From Roseiarcus sp963829505 (GTDB taxonomy: Bacteria; Pseudomonadota; Alphaproteobacteria; Rhizobiales; Beijerinckiaceae): a stretch of 64,000 nucleotides of DNA. Shown here one piece after another: positions 18,639 through 26,650 of this stretch. The position numbers and the translations under genes were made by a program. The DNA lies in contig CAWHIL010000004.1 in NCBI GenBank assembly GCA_963829505.1, positions 1 to 64,000 of the forward strand, in the 5' to 3' direction. The notes beneath the pieces are model-generated. The model was not told where the DNA came from. It was given only the letters and a program-made list of their open reading frames with translations, and did no database searches. Positions within the stretch are counted from its first letter, which is position 1. Each line of letters begins with the position of its first letter.

Positions 18639-19185
18639 CGTCTAGGCCGTCTGGCCATTTCATCCCCGCGCTGTCGTGCGTGAAGTTCCGAAGAAGCTGT
18701 ATGTCCGAGTTGGACAACTTTCCGAGGTCTCGCCGCTTCATGGCCGCCTCCACCGCCCAACGCTCCAGACGCAACCGATCGCTCGGGTAGCCGTCCTCCG
18801 CCTTCCTTGAAGCAATGCCAAGGATTTCGAGAGCCTCAAGTGCGTTCTCAGGATCCACTTCCACCAGCCTCGTCAATGGCTTCGTTTGTGTCACCTGGAC
18901 CTTGAACCGACGCTTCTGGCGCTCGACGATCATTTTGACGATCTTCTTCCCCGCCCGAGCGCCGCCCGCGATCGCGCGCTGATAGGTCTTGATCAGCATA
19001 GCGTCCCCAAGCGCCAGCTCGCTGGTGCTGTCCAGATCGTCGACCCGGAGGAGTTCGTCGAGAATCGCAAACGGCGACGGCGTTGGCGGTTTAGGTTTGA
19101 GCGGACGCCCTTTCGGATTGCCGCTCTGCCCCTTCTTGAAGCGCGTTGAGGGCGAGCCGGCGCTGGCGTCGCGGCGTTTGGTCAT
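18631..19185 (-). CDS. DUF5681 domain protein, first of pair
   Basis: A 184-residue basic protein with the DUF5681 opening FKKGQSGNPKGRPLKPK (about 16-32) and a helical C-terminal part (DIQLLRNFTHDSAGMKWPDG). Its ATG forms an ATGA overlap with what would be the original TGA of the methyltransferase frame, showing that these genes evolved as one operon. It is diverged from its neighbour outside the hallmark, so the pair may form a hetero-oligomer. Function unknown. Confidence 0.85.
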   Translation of the reverse strand: MTKRRDASAGSPSTRFKKGQSGNPKGRPLKPKPPTPSPFAILDELLRVDDLDSTSELALGDAMLIKTYQRAIAGGARAGKKIVKMIVERQKRRFKVQVTQTKPLTRLVEVDPENALEALEILGIASRKAEDGYPSDRLRLERWAVEAAMKRRDLGKLSNSDIQLLRNFTHDSAGMKWPDGLDDD

Positions 19186-20466
19186 TGCCCGTCGGCAGGC
19201 GCCTTCCGCGCCCTGTCGCCGGTGATCGCCTCCCAGCGCTCGATTGCGACGTCAACGTAGCGGGGGTCGATCTCGAACTCCTCGAAAGCGTCGTCCAATG
19301 CGTTCCGCGGCGATCAGCGTCGTGCCGGATCCGAGGAACATATCGAGGATAAGGTCCCCACGCTTCGTCACGTCTTGAAGCGCGTCCATGACAAGGGCGG
19401 TCGGCTTCACGGTTGGGTGCAGGGCCAAATCTTCGCGCCGAGTTCCGACGAACGAGTTCACCGAGGCGTAGTCCCAGACGTTATTGCGATTTCGACCATG
19501 CTTTCCGAGTTCGACCGCGTTGAAATGCGGCGCCGCGCCGACCCGGTACACGAAAATCAATTCGTGCTTGGATCGGTAGAGGGAGCCCATCCCGCCATTC
19601 GACTTGTTCCAAATGCAAAGATTGAGCAGCCCGCCGTAGACCTGCTTCCCGACGACCGCGAGGTTATCGATGTGCCGCCAGTCGATGCAAACAAAGTGTA
19701 CGGCCCCATCGCGCGAGACCCGAGCGCATCCGCCAAGGGTCTCCGACAGAAAAGCCCCGAACGCTTGGCCCGTCATCTCCCCGGAAGCCATGGCGAACTC
19801 CTGGTGCCGCCCCCTCGCATTGGCGTGTCCATTGATTCGAACATTGTAGGGCGGATCCAGGAAGGCCGCATCGATCGCGGCATCCTTGCCAATCACCCTG
19901 CGAAGAAAGTCGAGGTCTCGGCCATCGCCGCAGCCAACACGATGAGGGCCACATATCCAAACGTCCCCAGAAATTGTGCGGGGCTTGATCGGAACGGCAG
20001 GTATCGTTTCGTCGTCCGGATCGCCCTTCGCCGTCAGCAATACATCGATCTCGCCGGTCGAAAACCCGGTGACCGAAAGATCGAAATCGATCTCGAGGGC
20101 GGCAAGCTCCTTCAGCTCCAGTTTCAGAAGGTCGTTGTCCCAACCCGCGTTGAGCGCAATCTTGTTGTCGGCAAGGCGCAACGCGCGTCTTTGCGCCTCG
20201 CTGAGATGGGGCAGCGTTATCGTCGGCGCTGTGTCGAGGCCCATCGACTTCGCCGCCAGCAGTCGGCCGTGGCCCGCGATCAGGATGCCGTTGGCATCGA
20301 TAAGCAGCGGGTTGACGAAGCCAAACTCTCGAATGGAAGCTGCGATCTCCGCGACTTGTTTCTTTGAATGCGCTCGCGCGTTTCGCGGCTCCGGTTTGAC
20401 GCTATCCGTGGGGCGATAAACTACAGTCAGGCTCAGCGCTGACGAAACAGCATTTTCAACTCGCAT
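19182..20466 (-). pseudogene. ParB-domain DNA methyltransferase, frameshifted near its end
   Basis: A site-specific amino-methyltransferase of the order DPPY then FxGxG (N6-adenine or N4-cytosine). Residues about 15-110 are a ParB/sulfiredoxin-like domain (NARAHSKKQVAEIAASIREFGFVNPLL, then IAGHGRLLAAK). The catalytic DPPYN is near residue 208 and the SAM-binding DMFLGSGTTLIAAE near 372. The open frame ends at 19252 as RRFRGVRDRPPLR. Removing one base near 19275 restores VEIDPRYVDVAIERWEAITGD and ends in a TGA at 19182-19184 that overlaps the next gene as ATGA. So a +1 indel cuts off the last 31 residues, including the conserved EIDPRY strand. Confidence 0.85.
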
Positions 20467-20885
20467 TGCGAAACGATATCCGGACTGGCGGTTCGAAAGG
20501 AATATCCGACTCCGAAGTATCCCACGGATTCTCCGTTCTTCTTGGCCGACGTCCAGACCATGTCTAGGAGAACGAACCCATAACAGGAGCCGAGCTACCT
20601 GTTCCTCGGCCTCATGGGGCCTGATACCGCATCACTTCATACCTGTTCGCAAAGAAAACAGGAAACCGTCCAATCGTCGCGGTATCTCAAGGGAATCGTT
20701 GCCGGATTGCGAGCTTGAGGGCCGGCCAGAACAACCAAAGGCCCTGTTTTTTCCTCTCAAATGCAAAAAATTCCCTGCTTCTGGTCAAAAACAGGAGGGA
20801 GACCGTTTTCGCCGGACTGGGTTCACCACCATTCCCCGATCCGAACGATCTGCTGCGCGTCTCGGTCTCTCCCGGGCCGACGGGA
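20467..20885. other. Intergenic stretch with AT-rich CCCTG element
   Basis: No gene is seen. Bases 20735-20800 are unusually rich in A/T for this genome and contain two CCCTG words (20742-20746 and 20773-20777) beside runs of T and A. The composition and words recall the element at 47323-47391. Between two genes on the minus strand, it may mark the border between the mobile region and the catabolic island. Confidence 0.45.
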
Positions 20886-22424
20886 CTATGGGGAGATCTC
20901 GCGCCCGGCGATCCATGTGCCGACGCAGCTGAGACGGCCGAAGTCCGACGTTGGGATGTCGCGCGGATCGTCGTCGAGAAACACGAAGTCGGCGTACTTG
21001 CCGACTTCCAGAGAGCCCGTGATCGCGCCGGCGCCGCAGCAAATCGCTCCGTCCCGCGTGATCATCGTCAGCCAGTCGCCTGCTCGCGGCCTCGAGCCTG
21101 AGGGCGCCGCCGCGGCGGCGAGCGTTCGCAGCGGCGCAGGCCCGCCGACCATCCGGTCGAGGCTCACCGAGACGGGGACGCCGGCCGTCGCGACGAAAGC
21201 CAGGGCCGCGTCGTCCGGCGCAATCGCCTCTTCGATGAGGAGCCCGGCCGAGAGCCCAAGGGACAGCAGGCGCGCCGAAGTTTTCGCGGAAAGGGGGGCA
21301 GGAAGCTCGAGACCGTCGGCGACGCCAAGGGGCGTTCCGGCGCTCGCCGCGGTCTCGAACGCCTCGAGCGCACGATCGATCGCGCTCGATGCGCTTGCGT
21401 GGAGGGTCACGCGCCAGCCTCGCTTGCGCAACGCCGCGATCTCCGCCGCGAGGTCCGCTGGTTCCGCGAAGTCTTCATCGATCCATCGCGTCGCGGTGTC
21501 GATGCGGACCCTATCGTCGCCGGCGCCCGCCCGAAGGCCCGCCGCGACTTGCTCTCGCGCCAGTCTCGCATCGATCGAACCGCGAAGGCGAAGCGGGCTC
21601 GCGTCTCCGGCCGCGGATCTGAGAAGGTTCACGTCGTCTCCTCCGGCGAGGGCGCCGAGGCCGCAATACCGGAGCATGGTCACGCCGTTGCGGGACGCTT
21701 CGCCCATCAAGGCTCGAAGCCGCCCGCGCAGCGGATCGCGCGACCCGGCCAAACGCGCGAGGAAGCGGGGGAGAAGCGCGGAAACGTGCGTCGGCGACCC
21801 CTGCTTCGGCTCGGTCGCGGCGAGCTCCGGCGCAAGCGACAAAGCAGCCGCGTTGGCCGCGAGGACCCCTCCGGTCTCGTCGACCGCGACCACGGGACGG
21901 GACGCGGCGGCGAGGAGCGCCGACAGCGGCCGGTCCTCGACCGATCCGCGCCCCCTGAGCGCGAGCCATTCGCCCGACCGGTCGGAGATGGCGGCGCCGA
22001 GCGCGGCCGCCGGCGTCGCGTCGGCCTCCAGCCAGTCGCAAAGAAGACTGATGGGCGGGCGCCAGTCGGCGACGACGAATCCGGGCAGGAGCGCGCGGCC
22101 GTCGAGATCGACGATCCGGGTCAGACGCCCGCGGAAGGCGAGCGCCGTCTCCTCGTCGCCGACGCTCTGGATGCGGCCCGCGCGGACGGCGATCGCCTCT
22201 GCGACGCGACCTGAGGGGCCCATCGTGAGGATCGGTCCGCCACGGAGAATGACGTCCGCGGAGCCTTTCAGGTCTTCGAGGTCGGTCGGATCGAGCGGCG
22301 GGACGAAGGCGGGCGCGACCTCCTCGGCGACGAAGCGCGGACGGGCGCCACCGCCAGGCGCCGCGAAGCTGGCGGCGATCGACTGGAAAAGGCGGCTTCC
22401 GCCGGGACCGCAGACGATGCACAT
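20886..22424 (-). CDS. Amidohydrolase-like protein lacking the HxH metal motif
   Basis: A 512-residue protein with the architecture of the YtcJ-type amidohydrolase family 3. The N-terminal composite barrel reads ADVILRGGPILTMGPSGRVAEAIAVRAGRIQSVGD and the C-terminal end SLEVGKYADFVFLDDDP. In active members ALLPGF is followed by DxHxH; here it is ALLPGFVVADWRPP, and later metal positions are also altered (TLHASASS). The protein is therefore probably inactive as a metallohydrolase or uses a different mechanism. It opens with a CxxC pair (MCIVCGP). It lies five bases after the crotonase gene 22430, so it is last in the minus-strand operon. Confidence 0.75.
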   Translation of the reverse strand: MCIVCGPGGSRLFQSIAASFAAPGGGARPRFVAEEVAPAFVPPLDPTDLEDLKGSADVILRGGPILTMGPSGRVAEAIAVRAGRIQSVGDEETALAFRGRLTRIVDLDGRALLPGFVVADWRPPISLLCDWLEADATPAAALGAAISDRSGEWLALRGRGSVEDRPLSALLAAASRPVVAVDETGGVLAANAAALSLAPELAATEPKQGSPTHVSALLPRFLARLAGSRDPLRGRLRALMGEASRNGVTMLRYCGLGALAGGDDVNLLRSAAGDASPLRLRGSIDARLAREQVAAGLRAGAGDDRVRIDTATRWIDEDFAEPADLAAEIAALRKRGWRVTLHASASSAIDRALEAFETAASAGTPLGVADGLELPAPLSAKTSARLLSLGLSAGLLIEEAIAPDDAALAFVATAGVPVSVSLDRMVGGPAPLRTLAAAAAPSGSRPRAGDWLTMITRDGAICCGAGAITGSLEVGKYADFVFLDDDPRDIPTSDFGRLSCVGTWIAGREISP

Positions 22425-22429
22425 GTCCG

Positions 22430-23233
22430 TCAGCGGCCCTTGAACACGGCCGACCGGCGTTCGCGGAAACTTCGCACGCCCTCGGCGGCGTCCTCGGTCT
22501 CGACAAGGCGCGCCTGGACCGGTCCAAGCTCGCTCGCCGCGGCGGGGAATCCCGCGCGGACCATCGTCCGCGCGCTTGCGAGCGTGGCCGCGACCGCAAG
22601 CGGCGCCTGGGCGGCGATCCGCTCCGCGATCTCGATCGCGCGTTCGAGCTGGCGCCCCGGTTCGACGACCTCCTGCACAAGGCGCATCCGGTAGGCCTCC
22701 CTGGCGCCGAATTCGTCGCCGGTCAGAAGATAGCGCATCGCGTCGCCCCAGCCTGCGCGCTCGACGATGCGCAGCGTCGCGCCGTGGTTGGCCATGACGC
22801 CGCGTTTGACTTCGAGCTGGGCGAAGCGGCAGTCGGACGCCGCCACGACGACGTCGGCGGCGAGCATCAATTCGCAGGCGATCGTGAAGCTTATTCCCTG
22901 CATGGCGGCGACGCAGGGTTTGGTGCGGAAGGCCGGCGTGAGCTGGAACGGATCGACAAGCCCCTCGACCGAGAGAAGCCGTCCGCGGCGAAAGCGTTCC
23001 GCGAAGAGATCGAGCTCAAGCCCGGCGCTGAAATGCGGGCCATAGGCGTGCAGAACGGCGACACGCGCGTGAGAATCGTCTTCCAGACGCTGATAGGCCC
23101 GACAAAGCTCGTCGAGCATCTCAGGCGTGAAGCCGTTGAGCTTCGCCGGACGATCGACGCCGATCATCAGCAGCGGGCCGCGGCGTTCGACGCGGATGCG
23201 GCCTTCGGGCGGGGGCGGGGCGATTTCGGACAT
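22430..23233 (-). CDS. Enoyl-CoA hydratase/isomerase family protein
   Basis: A 267-residue crotonase-fold enzyme acting on CoA thioesters in the cytosol. The oxyanion-hole regions are visible as HAYGPHFSAGLEL (about 61-73) and AAMQGISFTIACELMLAADVV (about 108-128). The catalytic glutamates of classic hydratases are not both in place, so the precise reaction (hydration, isomerisation or other) cannot be fixed. It lies 12 bases after gene 23246 and 5 before gene 20886, within the operon driven from the GntR-controlled promoter at 25471-25499. Confidence 0.85.
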   Translation of the reverse strand: MSEIAPPPPEGRIRVERRGPLLMIGVDRPAKLNGFTPEMLDELCRAYQRLEDDSHARVAVLHAYGPHFSAGLELDLFAERFRRGRLLSVEGLVDPFQLTPAFRTKPCVAAMQGISFTIACELMLAADVVVAASDCRFAQLEVKRGVMANHGATLRIVERAGWGDAMRYLLTGDEFGAREAYRMRLVQEVVEPGRQLERAIEIAERIAAQAPLAVAATLASARTMVRAGFPAAASELGPVQARLVETEDAAEGVRSFRERRSAVFKGR

Positions 23234-23245
23234 CGAAGGCGCTCT

Positions 23246-24256
23246 CTAGTTCTTCAGCGGCTTGCCGGTCGCGAGCATATGTTCGATCCGCTCGAAGGTC
23301 GCGGGGCGATGGGCGAGCGCACGGGTCGCCTCGCGCTCGAGCGCCATCACCTGATGCTCGGTCATTGGCGTCAGCGGGTCCGTGGCGCCGCCGGTCAGGA
23401 TTGTCGCCAGCGCGTCGGCGACCGCGAGATCGTTGGCGGTGAGGCGCCCGAGCGCGGCTTGCGCATGCGCCGCCGACATCAGCGACGCCTTGCCCGGGGG
23501 ACCTGGCAGGAACAGGACCTCCGGCTCAGGCGCAGTCCACCCGGCCTCGGCGCGCTCGATCGCCCGCGCCTTGGCGCGCGCCAGGACGTGCGACCGGCTC
23601 TCGACGATCGGATCGGTCGGACGCAGGAAGCCCATGTCGATTGCGCCGAGCGCGGTTCCCGAGAACCGGCCGCCGAGAATCACGAAGAAAGGATCGGCAA
23701 GGCCTGCGGCGACGTCCCTGGCCGCGCCCTCTTTCTCCCGCCAGCGCAGGATCATCTGCGTGCAGCCGCCCCAGCCCGGCAGGATGCCAAGCGTCGATTC
23801 GGGCACGCCTGCCGAAAGCTCAGTATGGGCGATGACCTCGTGCATGTGCAGCAGAGTCTCCGCGCCCCCGCCGAGGGCGAGCCCGTGGGCGGCGCCGACG
23901 ACGGGGAAGGGCGCGTATTTGAGGCCGAGGAAACGCTCCTGACCGGAGACCAGAAACGCCTCGATTCCCGCGTAGTCGCCGGCCTTCATCCGGCCGAGAA
24001 AGTAGCCGAGGTCGGCGCCGCAGGAAAAGGCGCGCGGATGGTCGTTGCCGACGACGAGAGCGCGAAACCCTTTCGGCGTCTCGACGAGCGCCGCGCCGAT
24101 CGCGGCGAAGACGTTCTCGTCATAGATGTTCATCTTGGTCCTGTGCTCGAAGCAGAGAACGCCGTCGCCGATGTCGGAGAGGACGGCGCCGTCGTTCTCG
24201 AACACGGTTCTGCGCTTCAACGCGGCGAGGGCCTTCACGGGATCGATCTCGGCCAT
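23246..24256 (-). CDS. Stand-alone crotonase domain like the C-terminus of FadB-type fusions
   Basis: A 336-residue protein. The start is the ATG at 24256 (MAEIDPVKALAAL). A much longer frame continues upstream, but that part is antisense or out-of-frame reading of the kinase gene. ALKRRTVFENDGAVLSDIGDGVLCFEHRTKMN is the typical entry into the C-terminal hydratase/isomerase half of long 3-hydroxyacyl-CoA dehydrogenase fusions. NDHPRAFSCGADLGYFLG, AHGLALGGGAETLLHMH and STLGILPGWGGCTQMILRW follow. Here the dehydrogenase half is missing, so it is a natural free-standing module. It probably hydrates an enoyl-CoA made by the island's ACAD10/11-like enzyme. Confidence 0.8.
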   Translation of the reverse strand: MAEIDPVKALAALKRRTVFENDGAVLSDIGDGVLCFEHRTKMNIYDENVFAAIGAALVETPKGFRALVVGNDHPRAFSCGADLGYFLGRMKAGDYAGIEAFLVSGQERFLGLKYAPFPVVGAAHGLALGGGAETLLHMHEVIAHTELSAGVPESTLGILPGWGGCTQMILRWREKEGAARDVAAGLADPFFVILGGRFSGTALGAIDMGFLRPTDPIVESRSHVLARAKARAIERAEAGWTAPEPEVLFLPGPPGKASLMSAAHAQAALGRLTANDLAVADALATILTGGATDPLTPMTEHQVMALEREATRALAHRPATFERIEHMLATGKPLKN

Positions 24257-24333
24257 GGTCTCACTTTCCGCGAGGCGCAACCTCGCGCGCGTCGGATTGC
24301 CGATCCAGTCCTGAATGCGCCCTTCAGGCTCAA

Positions 24334-25449
24334 TCATATTTCGCCGGAAAGGCGTTCGACCGCGCGCCGGGAAAAAACTGCGGACAATTCGCCGACCTCC
24401 GCCGCATTGTCCGCCGCCGCATTGCCGAGGCGCGCGCGCGCGGCGATGCCCTCGAAGATGACCGCCATGCGAAACAGGGCGAAGGCCGTGTGGAACGGCG
24501 CGAGCCGCGCTTTCTCGGGCGTGGCGCGGCTGGCGTAGTAGTGGTCGACATAGGCGCTCTGCGCCGGGATGCCGAGCGCCGCGAAGTCGAGGCCGCGGAA
24601 GCCGCCATATTCGTCGGGGTCGGTGATCCAGGGGAGCGCGCTGAAGGCGAGGTCGGCGAGCGGGTGGCCGAGCGTGCTCAACTCCCAGTCGAGGACGCCC
24701 ACGACCCGCGGCTCGGTCGGGTGGTAGATCAGATTGCCGATCCGGAAGTCGCCGTGGCAGACGCGCGCGTCGTCGTCGGGCGGCAGGTGTTTCGGCAGCC
24801 AGGCGATCAGCGTCTCGACGTCGGGGAGGTTTCGCCAGCGGGAGAGCTGATACTGCCTGGTCCAGCGCCGGATCTGTCGTTGGAAATAGCCGGAAGCGCG
24901 GCCGAAATCGCCGAGGCCGACCGCGGCCGGGTCGACGTCGTGCAGCTTCGCGAGGGTCTCCGCCATGGCGAAGATCATCGCTTGCCGGTCGGCGGGCGCG
25001 ACGCCCGGCAGCGAGGCGTCGTGAAAGACGCGGCCGTCGAGCCGCTCCATCAGATAGAACGGGGTGCCGACCACGGCGAGGTCGTCGCAATAGAGGATCG
25101 TCCCCGGGGCCGGAACGTCCGTCGCCGACAGGGCCGTGAGGACCCGGTGCTCCCGGTCGACGGCATGGGCCGACGGCAGCGTCGCCCCGGCGGGCTTCTT
25201 GCGCAGGACCATCCGCCGGTCGCCGAGCGTCACAAAATAGGTTGGGTTCGACTGCCCTCCGGCCACGCGCTGGATGAGAAAATCGCCCCCAGCGGCGCCA
25301 AGCTCGCGCCTTACGAAACGCTCGAGCGGCGCCGGGTCGAAGTCGCTGGCGGGGGTCGCGCTGGCCGCGTCGTCGGCGCCGGATGCGGACTGCGGCACGC
25401 GTTCCTCCACATCCCTGCGGAAGTCTGTCGCCTCCGCTTGCGGGCACAA
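24334..25449 (-). CDS. APH-type phosphotransferase (ACAD10/11 kinase-domain-like, LvaA-like)
   Basis: A protein of up to 371 residues with the aminoglycoside-phosphotransferase fold. FLIQRVAGGQSNPTYFVTL and MVLRKKP form the ATP-binding lobe, CHGDFRIGNLIYH the catalytic loop (catalytic D), and GVLDWELSTLGHPLADLA the metal-binding segment. This subgroup matches the kinase domain of ACAD10/11 and bacterial LvaA, which phosphorylate the 4-hydroxyl of hydroxyacyl-CoAs. The nominal TTG start at 25449 abuts an operator. A GTG near 25395, with GGAGGA upstream, is a fair alternative. The ACAD11-like dehydrogenase at 38764 is its natural partner. Confidence 0.85.
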   Translation of the reverse strand: MCPQAEATDFRRDVEERVPQSASGADDAASATPASDFDPAPLERFVRRELGAAGGDFLIQRVAGGQSNPTYFVTLGDRRMVLRKKPAGATLPSAHAVDREHRVLTALSATDVPAPGTILYCDDLAVVGTPFYLMERLDGRVFHDASLPGVAPADRQAMIFAMAETLAKLHDVDPAAVGLGDFGRASGYFQRQIRRWTRQYQLSRWRNLPDVETLIAWLPKHLPPDDDARVCHGDFRIGNLIYHPTEPRVVGVLDWELSTLGHPLADLAFSALPWITDPDEYGGFRGLDFAALGIPAQSAYVDHYYASRATPEKARLAPFHTAFALFRMAVIFEGIAARARLGNAAADNAAEVGELSAVFSRRAVERLSGEI

Positions 25450-25450
25450 A

Positions 25451-25466
25451 TCCGATTGTCGGACAT
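25451..25466 (-). promoter_or_regulatory. Predicted GntR operator 1
   Basis: TCCGATTGTCGGA (25451-25463) is a palindrome with arms TCCGA/TCGGA. It is the exact reverse complement of operator 2 and extends to ATTGTCGGACAT. It lies directly downstream of the -10 of the kinase promoter, so a bound repressor would block transcription. Confidence 0.65.
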
Positions 25467-25470
25467 ACGA

Positions 25471-25499
25471 ACTATCGAATAAGATATGCCTCGCGTCAA
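25471..25499 (-). promoter_or_regulatory. Predicted sigma-70 promoter for the kinase-crotonase operon
   Basis: On the minus strand TTGACG (25494-25499) and GATAGT (25471-25476) are separated by 17 bases. The start site would fall inside operator 1. Confidence 0.6.
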
Positions 25500-25609
25500 G
25501 GGCCGGTCGAACGGACGAGGCAGGAAGGCGTGGCCGCCCCGGTCGTCGCGAGAGTGGGCGACCCTGCGTCTCGACCGACCAACGGACACTTGTCTTCCGA
25601 GACTATATA

Positions 25610-25622
25610 TCCGACAATCGGA
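25610..25622 (+). promoter_or_regulatory. Predicted GntR operator 2
   Basis: TCCGACAATCGGA, just after a TATATAT run and 28 bases before the GntR start codon. CGGACACTTG also occurs twice here (25583-25592 and 25619-25628). This suggests autoregulation. Confidence 0.6.
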
Positions 25623-25650
25623 CACTTGGATTCCCAGGCGATTTGCCACC

Positions 25651-26400
25651 ATGACCATGCAATTCGACAAGTTGAACGTTCTTGCAGCCTACCAGATTGT
25701 TTCCCGCGAGCTTCGACGACTGATCGATGCGGGCGACCTGAAAGCCGGCGACCAACTTCCCACCGAAGCGAGGCTCGCGCAGGAGTTCGGCGTCAACCGT
25801 TCGACCGTCCGGGAAGGAATCCGCCAGCTCGAGAACGAGGGGCTCGTCAGCCGGGAAGGCCGCAAGCGGTTGACTGTCTCGGTTCCGGGATCGGGAAAGA
25901 TTTCGTCGCAGGCGACGCGCGCGCTTGTCATGCGGCAGGTGACGTTTCGCGAGCTGTGGGAAGCCTCGCTCGTGCTCGAACCCGCCTGCGCCGCGCTCAG
26001 CGCAAGGAACCGGGAGGACGAGCAGATCGCCGCGCTCGAAAGCAATATCGAAAAGAGCCGCAGCGCCCTCGACGACACCCGCCGCTGCACCGAACTCGAC
26101 ACCGAGTTCCATGTTCTTGTGACGGAGGCCGCGCACAACACCGCGCTCCGGCTGTCGCGCGAACCGATCGGGCTCCTGCTCTTTCCGGCATTCGAGATCC
26201 TGAGCCCCCTCCTGCCGCAGGCCAACGGCCGCATGCTGGTCGCCCATGAGAGGGTCGCGGCCGCCATCGCGCGATCGGAGTCGACCGAAGCGGAGATCTG
26301 GATGCGCAAGCACATCGTCGATTTTCGTCGGGGATGGGAAATGGCGAATCTCAGCCTCGATCTCCCGATCGAGTTGCCTCGTTCGATGTCGGACGCCTGA
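25651..26400 (+). CDS. GntR/FadR-family regulator with FCD domain
   Basis: A 249-residue regulator. The winged helix-turn-helix is at about 15-75 (DQLPTEARLAQEFGVNRSTVREGIRQLENEGLVSREG). The helical FCD effector domain follows, with the metal-binding pattern seen in TELDTEFHVLVTEAAHN and the later histidines (AHERVAAAI, RKHIVDF). Start at ATG 25651; a second ATG two codons later is possible. It stands between the kinase operon and the ligase/transport operon. Palindromes of one type lie at all three promoters, so it most likely represses both units until an island substrate or intermediate binds. Confidence 0.9.
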   Translation: MTMQFDKLNVLAAYQIVSRELRRLIDAGDLKAGDQLPTEARLAQEFGVNRSTVREGIRQLENEGLVSREGRKRLTVSVPGSGKISSQATRALVMRQVTFRELWEASLVLEPACAALSARNREDEQIAALESNIEKSRSALDDTRRCTELDTEFHVLVTEAAHNTALRLSREPIGLLLFPAFEILSPLLPQANGRMLVAHERVAAAIARSESTEAEIWMRKHIVDFRRGWEMANLSLDLPIELPRSMSDA

Positions 26401-26502
26401 GCAATTCCCTTGGCCGCGCTGTCCGAACCGGCCGCTCGTTCCGCTCGATCGTCCGCCGCAAGATTGTCGCGGTCGCGCGCGACGATGACCATCCCAAGGG
26501 GA

Positions 26503-26532
26503 TTGACACTCTGTTCGGCCCCTGCCTAAAGT
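26503..26532 (+). promoter_or_regulatory. Predicted sigma-70 promoter for the ligase/transport operon
   Basis: TTGACA (26503-26508) and TAAAGT (26527-26532) with an 18-base spacer, 118 bases ahead of the acyl-CoA ligase start. Confidence 0.65.
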
Positions 26533-26534
26533 CC

Positions 26535-26549
26535 GTTTGTCGGACAAAC
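26535..26549 (+). promoter_or_regulatory. Predicted GntR operator 3
   Basis: GTTTGTCGGACAAAC is a perfect 7+1+7 palindrome two bases after the -10. TTGTCGGACA (26537-26546) is shared exactly with operator 1. Confidence 0.7.
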
Positions 26550-26650
26550 AGGCAATCGGAAGGTCGGTCGTAGCATCGGCCCATCCGGCGTATTCGTGAC
26601 AGTTGGCCAAGTAAAACGAGCCGCTGAACCGGGAGAGTGGAGGAGCGCCA

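Noticed and set aside
23246..25447. A single 733-residue protein joining the crotonase and kinase regions
   Set aside because: Only the last 336 residues have homology; the first part is an out-of-frame reading of the kinase gene, which has its own well-supported frame.
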